In this document: positions 58,229 through 64,000 of the stretch, one piece after another
Numbering within the stretch: the stretch's first letter is position 1
Layout of the letters: every line of letters starts with the position of its first letter
Source of the DNA: Galaxea fascicularis
Taxonomy: Eukaryota; Cnidaria; Anthozoa; Scleractinia; Euphylliidae
DNA: 64,000 nucleotides
Assembly: GCA_948470475.1 (NCBI GenBank)
Contig: OX419339.1
Coordinates: 7,571,685-7,635,684 of the forward strand
Direction: 5' to 3'
The notes under the pieces: generated by a model
Seen by the model: the letters and a program-made list of their open reading frames with translations, nothing else
Databases searched by the model: none
What the model was told of the DNA's origin: nothing
Program-made: the position numbers and the translations under genes

Positions 58229-58861
58229 TTAGATCCACACCAGTGGCGTTTTGTGGGCCAAAAGTACAGTATTGATGATTGGTAGTTATCTATTTTGTAT
58301 TCACACCCTCTTAATAGAATGCATGTGTGGTCTGAATTACTTCTTAGAAGTAGACTATCTGCTATTACATGAAGTGCTACCCAGTGGCCATCTATCAGCT
58401 ATTCAAGGGCATTCTAAGAGGCAAAATGAGTTCAGATTTATGGGACCATTAAGCTAATCAAAACCTGTCATCTGGGAATTTTTGGATAGTGGAGTGCCTG
58501 AGAGTGTATGCATGGAAATTTGCAAAAGTAAACCTAAAAGAGCCAACTGGAGCCATGCCCGGTTTGCTACATGTACCGGTTTTTGCTGGTAGATTGGTCA
58601 CTGGGTCTTAAAACAATGCCATTAAACAACTAGATTACAGCTCTTTGTTTCTGTGTATCTTTATTGTTGGCAAGGCTGGATGTGGCTGGCCCTCAGAAGC
58701 TATTGGTTGATATTAACCTTGAGCCTGTCTTCTAATGATTAATACAAGTTGTATTTAATATTAATATGGTGAGGTCTTAGCTGAATATAGCTTTCTTTCA
58801 TTTTGGGTTATCATTATCCTTACCATGGTCTGAAACAATGGAAAATGAAAATGAAATGTAA

Positions 58862-58867
58862 AATAAA
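58862..58867 (+). terminator. Polyadenylation signal of PLA2G15
   Basis: AATAAA 634 bp beyond the PLA2G15 stop codon is a plausible end of the transcript. The sequence after the stop is AT-rich with no further coding signal. Confidence 0.4.
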
Positions 58868-60792
58868 TTTAAACCTCATCAATATTTTCACACTCTGCTT
58901 TTCACCGAGTTTAGTTTACAGTAGTTAAAGGGAAACAAAACAAGATTTTTATACTTGCAGCTGTAGATCTTTTGATACAACTGAACTCGTTTCGATTTCG
59001 TGTTAAAATGTTGAATTAGTTAACATTTCTGTATTTGCTAGATTTATCAATTTATTGTTTTAAGGGGCACTTGGAGCTCTGGAACCCAACTTGGTCAACT
59101 TATGTATGCCAACAACACTTTATGTGTTGAGATGAAGTTTTGTTGAGTCTCTGGAAGAAACCCAAAAGCATTTTTTAGTCCATGTTTGACAGATCAGTAA
59201 TTTAATAATATATAAATGATTCTGATTCTTGTATATGTGTTGTATGGGCTGGAAATCTTTTGTTTGATGTGTGGATTACTATCCAGAATTCTTTAGCTGG
59301 TATGATGGGTTTAACATAATTTACATTTGTCTTAGATTAGCAGTTTTATTGCTGTTAAGGACAAATTAGTTTTCTCTTCATATGTATGCTCAGAATTAAC
59401 GGTCTCATTGTGCTTAGAAGTGATAGTGAGCTTTATGTTTGAGGCTGAGATTAGTGTACTTTTGTCACAACTTTCTGATTTTGTACTGGTGAAGTTTGAT
59501 TGTGAACGAGACTGCCTTGCAGATGCTATTTTTCTTGATTTTGTCAATAATTTATACGTGTTTGCAAGCAACAGTTTTATCTTTTTAAACACATTTTAAT
59601 GCAATGTTTCTATACAGAATTGGTTAATGAAATTTTTGGAAGTGCTTTAAAATTTGGACAGTAATATTGGCTGTACTAAGCAATTTTAATATTGATTGAA
59701 CAAGAAATTACAAATTTTGTAAAAGCTGTTTGTTTGTTATTATTAATTTTATTTATAGATTGTCAGTAAGAGGCATTTCGAAACTGTTGAAGGAGTTTTG
59801 TATGATGTCTTAGGTTTATTTTGACGGGTTTTTGTAGTAGTTGAAAAATAATGAAAAGCAGTGCATGGTTGTTTATTTTTTGTGGAAAACATTCTTCTGG
59901 CATTCAACGAGTTTCATACAAAATCAAAGAAAATCATGAAGCGTCCATAACTTGGTGTCAATTCAAAGAGCAACATAAAGTTCTAGAAAAATCTCAAATG
60001 CCACCTGCCTTCTCCCCGTCCCGCTGGAGTACATTGGATATTCGTTGTAAAAGCCAAAATATGAAGTTGAATTCCGCTGTATATAAGGGGGCGCGTAAAC
60101 CCATGCACTGTATATACGCGAGAGATTTAATGTCGAATTACTTTGGGAGACAAAATGCCTTGTTTTCGTGTCTTCAAAAAGAGATTATCCTAAGAACGGT
60201 AATTTATTCGGAGAAAAAGTCTATTTTAGCAAATTGCTGCAACATGGAGCTGTTTTAACCAAGTGCACTTGGTGTCTTGTCCTGGGAACCAAGTCAGCAC
60301 TTCGGTAAACGCAGCATGTGACTCGACTCTGCTCAAATAATAATTTGTGTTGATACTTTCATAATGTAACAATCGAATATTTACCCAGAATAACCCTTCA
60401 GTACAGTATAATACTGTTATCAGCGGGCTCCTGCTAATTAAGATACACTGACTTAATTAAAAGCTAAAAAGTTCTAGTAAAATTGCAATAAATACCTTCA
60501 TTTACAAATAAGAATTTCAAGCGCTTTCTTAAATAGGACTCTAAGAGCTTCTGCTTCTCAAATTAAATGGCAAGGAATTAAAAATCGATGCACCTAAAAA
60601 ATATAAACCACAACGAGCGCATTCTAGTTAACCTTGGGAAGTTTTACTGAATTTCCGTTGTTTCTAATGTTTGCATCATGAGTTAATCGCTCGAAGTAAT
60701 TTTTAAGCGGAGAACACACAATTTCTTGTGGCGGTCAAAAACAAGAGTGGCTGTTTCATGTTTCCTTGAATAAATTAATCGTGGAAATTCCA
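58868..60792. other. AT-rich intergenic region after PLA2G15
   Basis: No gene was recognised. The longest frame (59851-60258, plus, 135 codons) has no family motif, signal peptide or splice context that I could support. The region is simple AT-rich sequence. Confidence 0.5.
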
Positions 60793-60939
60793 GGCCCCAG
60801 TTGTTCAAACGTTGGATAGCGCTTTCCACTGGATAAATCACTATCCAGCGGATAAGTATTGGAGAAGCTAATTGCACTATCCAATGGATAGATATTTATC
60901 CGGTGGATAGCGCTATCCAGCCTTTGAACAACTGGGCCC
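60793..60939. mobile_element. MITE with GGGCCCAGTTGTTCAAAGG ends
   Basis: Left GGCCCCAGTTGTTCAAACG and right CCTTTGAACAACTGGGCCC are complementary with two mismatches. Inside are many TATCCA(G/C)(T/C)GGATA palindromes. A one-sided relative lies at 30237. Confidence 0.8.
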
Positions 60940-61265
60940 AGGAATGTATTTCAGCATAACGTTTTCTGCACATTTCCCTGATCCTGGGAATCAGACAATT
61001 GCACAGTCACCTAGTGACATCTTTAACAAACTTTCCTTTATATTTGTGTCTGAAGAGTAAAGATCCTGTGCCCAATTCATGGCTAGCCTGTGGACAAGTC
61101 AATCTAGGTGGTTTCCCGGGAAACCGAAAATTTGGCCACTTCCGCTTTCGATCTCGCCTTGGGCTCCGTCAGCAACACGCGTCGTCTCCCACCGCTGCAA
61201 TTTAAGCTGAGGAGACTATCCATCTTCTTCATAAGATTTCTGCTAGCGATTCAAGTAAAGAAATA

Positions 61266-61488
61266 ATGACCGCTGCACCTATTAGAATTGTAGAGGACAT
61301 TTTTGATATCGACCCAACGAGTATTTCACCATTGCGAAGCATCTTTGTAACAGGGTTCCGACCGAAAACAACCACAGCCGAGGGTCTCATTATTCATTTC
61401 AAGCGTGAGAAGAATGGCGGCGGAGATATCAACAGCATCACAATCAGTAAAAGAGGGACGGCCGTAATAACATTCGAAAGCCCACAAG
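61266..61488 (+). CDS. First exon of a probable PARP14/IFI35-type RRM-like protein (partial)
   Basis: The ATG at 61266 opens a 74-codon frame: MTAAPIRIVEDIFDIDP, then SPLRSIFVTGFRPKTTTAEG, an IIHFKREKNGGGDIN core, and SKRGTAVITFESPQ, followed by a strong donor (AAG|GTAAGATA) at 61488. The layout (beta strand xVxGF, helix with HF, GGGDI, then strand xxGTAVITF) matches the RRM-like repeats at the start of PARP14-type ADP-ribosyltransferases and of IFI35/NMI-type interferon-induced proteins. Those families act in innate immunity, and anthozoans carry many copies. The exon ends in phase 1. No continuation was recognised in 61489-64000, so either the next exon is outside the window or this is a stray 5' fragment. 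Confidence 0.5.
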
Positions 61489-62055
61489 GTAAGATAGGGG
61501 GATACATGTAGATCAGTCAGTATTCTCGACCAAAACACATTGTCTTCTTGAAACCCAAACGCCCGCCCAACCATTTCGTCAGTTCGTTATCATATGAGAA
61601 CTTCGATGTGGCTATCTCGCTTTGGCGAAGGAATTACTCTTTCCATTCAATGCTCTAGATAGCAGAAGTCTTTCTTTCGGCAAGCGAGTCTGCAAGACGA
61701 TCGAGTTTGACAGGCCTTCAGAGCTCCGCGCTTCGCGAAGACAAGCAAACAGTCCGTCTCCTGTTGTGGTGGGGGAGGGGAGGGGAGGGAGCAGTGCTGG
61801 CAGGACTAAGGCTAAAATTATATTACAACTGTTTGAAATGATTTAAAAAATGAAGGAATGAAAAATGTCTCTTTTAATTCAAACCTTTGACAAAATATCG
61901 TTTCACGTGCTGACCTCCTCATCAAATCAGTGTTATTCATTGCTTAACCTGTGCTTCTGATGCGAAAAGTTATACATCGGCGAAACAGGGAGACGACAAC
62001 TTGATTTCGCAAACATCTTCGATCGCGATGCTGAGAGTACGGTGGCCCACAGGGG

Positions 62056-62339
62056 CAAAACACAACTCAATTTCCTTTCTGAAACACAACAATCTTTTTG
62101 AGAACAGAACAATCGTTTTCAAAACACGACAATCTTTTTCGGAACACAACAATCTTTCGCAGCACACAACAATCTTTTTGAGAACACTACAATCGTTTTC
62201 AGAACACAACAATCTTTTCCAGAACACAACAATCTATTTCAGAACACAACAATTTTTTTCAGAACACCACACAATTTTCTGGTTCACAACGACAAACTAG
62301 AACACATCAAAATTTCGTGAAACACAACAAAATTTCAAA
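62056..62339. repeat. ~20-bp minisatellite
   Basis: About a dozen copies of GAACACAACAATCTTTTTCA with point differences. The minus strand reads as a repeated CSEKDC/VLK-like frame, which is a repeat artefact. Confidence 0.9.
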
Positions 62340-62766
62340 GTACTGGTAACTAGCCCTGACGCTGAAAGCGATTGGAATCTGGGACTACTACAGGTGAACT
62401 GTAAGGGCGCCATTTTTAACGAAGACCGAAGGTCGAAGACCCTGTGGTCGAAAACGAAGACCCACCGGTTTTTAGCTCGTGGAGAGCTATCGGGGATGGC
62501 TGGGGAATCAGGATGTCAGGCGTAAACAATTGCAATTTCGGCAGGCGCATCCATGCATTCGAGGGTAAGTGGTCGTTAAGAATAATACTCTTATTCGAGG
62601 CTACCAATGAACATTATCTTACTCACTCCACGAGCTTACCACAGGATGCCTTTAATTGTTCAGGGAAAGGCTATCATGACAAAGCCAAATTGCTCTCATT
62701 TCTGTAGCGCATAACTTAAAATGTCATCTCAGCGCAAAACAAATCTCAGTCGGTACAAGATGTGTC

Positions 62767-63147
62767 AAGTTGTGTAACGCAATTAAATCCAAGAGTATAG
62801 AAATATACGTTTTAGTGACGATTTTAGCATATTTTGTCATCATGAATATTCTATTTTTTAAACGAAAAAATGGCATTCTCAACGCAGGGATACATGTGAA
62901 AGCGATAATATAATTTTCCCGGGAAAATCAAAAGCAAGTGGTGAATAAATTTGCGAGTCACGCACAGTTGACCTTTGCGCCTTTCTGTTAAATGATAAGG
63001 ACAGTATAGCAAAGTAATGAAGTCACCTCATCGTAATTTGCTCAATATACATTTGAAAAATAGAATATTCATGATGACAAAATATACTAAAATCGTCACT
63101 AAAACGTATATTTCTATTCTCTTGGATTTAATTGCGTTACACAACTT
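62767..63147. mobile_element. Inverted-repeat element, ~95-bp arms and ~190-bp spacer
   Basis: AAGTTGTGTAACGCAATTAA, ATCCAAGAG, AAATATACGTTTTAGTGACG and TCATCATGAATATTCTA (62767-62862) recur in reverse complement at 63056-63147 with about two mismatches. Confidence 0.85.
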
Positions 63148-63222
63148 CGGGATAGGAAGTCAAGAAAATCTGAGATTTATTGTTAAGCTCGCTCTGACCA
63201 CAGGCAGTCCAATGGTGCTCAT

Positions 63223-63466
63223 TTAAAAGATATACTGTTAAAAGCTAGAATTCGAATGAACCTAATAGCGGTGGAGTATTGATATTCAAGCCAAATGAAG
63301 TCTTCCTACCTTCACTCTACTGTTTCTTGTCACTTTCTGGGACGCCTTAGTACAATGCCAAGAAACAATAGAGTGAAGGTAGGAAGGCTTTATTTGGCTA
63401 GAATATCAATATTTCCACCGCTATTCGGTTCGTTGGAATTCTCGCTTTTAAAGGTATATCTTTTTT
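63223..63466. mobile_element. Palindromic MITE, ~115-bp arms
   Basis: AAAAGATATAC, AATAGCGGTGGA, TATTGATATTC and CTTCCTACCTTCACTCTA on the left recur in reverse complement on the right, with a ~15-bp loop around CACTTTCTGGGACGCC. The right arm overlaps a minus-strand frame that I do not accept as a gene. Confidence 0.85.
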
Positions 63467-64000
63467 ATATAAACTTTTGCTATCATACACCACGATTGGG
63501 CTGCCTGTACAAAGAACGGCAAGTTGCCGTTGCCGTCCTCCTTGCAAACGTAACAAAACAAGTTTAACAGGTTCCAGTTGCTCTGCACGTACGTTTTCCA
63601 TTTTGGCCGGGTACATTTCTTTGCCGTCCTCTTCAAAACAACTTCGTGAAATGACCAATGTGTATGTTTTTATATGTTATTGGCAGTTAGTCCCTTGATA
63701 GTTTCCAGCTTCCAAGTTAAACAAATTGGAATTAACGCATAAGAGCTAAAAAAAAGGAGAAAGTTTGTTATTTTATTTTTCCTAGCCTGCGCAGCAAGCG
63801 TTCTTCTTCGTTCATTTTACCGCATTCTGCCCGCTCGAAAACTGGGGAGAGAGCAAAAAAGTAGGAGGACGGGGGTGGGAGTGGGGAGAGGAGGAGGGGG
63901 GAACGCTTGCCAGCAAATCCCGCGATTCTGAAAAACACTCACCGAGTTTTCGCAGTTGACACGATCAACGCTATTGACAGTTTTAACAGATTCCTAAAAT

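Noticed and set aside
59851..60258. 135-codon plus frame downstream of PLA2G15
   Set aside because: Composition is unremarkable, with no motif, signal peptide or splice support; a chance frame cannot be excluded.
63398..63658. 86-codon minus frame with EPVKLVLLRLQGGRQRQLAVL
   Set aside because: About half of it overlaps the arm of the palindrome at 63223-63466, and I could not assign a family or exon borders.

Overview
This is a 64-kb window of animal nuclear DNA, most likely from an anthozoan cnidarian and probably a stony coral. The genes are split into many short exons with GT-AG introns. Codon use is AT-leaning, and the introns are filled with short palindromic (MITE-like) elements, tRNA-derived SINEs and foldback repeats. 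The lineage is inferred from gene similarity and repeat style and was not searched. There is no sign of bacterial organisation: no operons, Shine-Dalgarno sites or CRISPR. All gene names come from reading spliced translations against remembered family motifs.

Layout. (1) 393-877, plus strand: last exon of a fibrinogen-C-domain (ficolin/tenascin-like) gene. (2) 1046-23301, minus strand: TBC1D32/Broad-minded, a cilium and Hedgehog-pathway protein. I can trace 34 phase-consistent exons encoding 1215 codons. Only about the last 100 residues are missing and must lie beyond the left edge, which places the fibrinogen gene inside a TBC1D32 intron on the opposite strand. (3) 23302-26392: intergenic, repeat-rich. 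(4) 26393-50638, minus strand: DNA topoisomerase I (TOP1), with the complete core and C-terminal domain and all five catalytic residues; the acidic/lysine-rich N-terminal region is spread over small exons and two junctions there remain unresolved. (5) 51312-58228, plus strand: complete five-exon lysosomal phospholipase A2 (PLA2G15/LCAT family). It starts 673 bp from the TOP1 start codon, so the two probably share a bidirectional promoter. (6) 61266-61488, plus strand: first exon of a gene resembling the RRM-like start of PARP14/IFI35-type proteins; the rest is not found.

The genes do not form a pathway: a ciliary signalling factor, a nuclear DNA-relaxing enzyme, a lysosomal lipase and fragments of two probable innate-immunity genes. 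The most interesting features are a 36-bp tandem repeat that copies a TBC1D32 splice acceptor in frame, a ~2.4-kb foldback element of ~66-bp palindromes inside a TOP1 intron, paired ATCACGTGC E-boxes between TOP1 and PLA2G15, a nested MITE with a clean 6-bp target duplication, and several palindrome families present in two or more copies.
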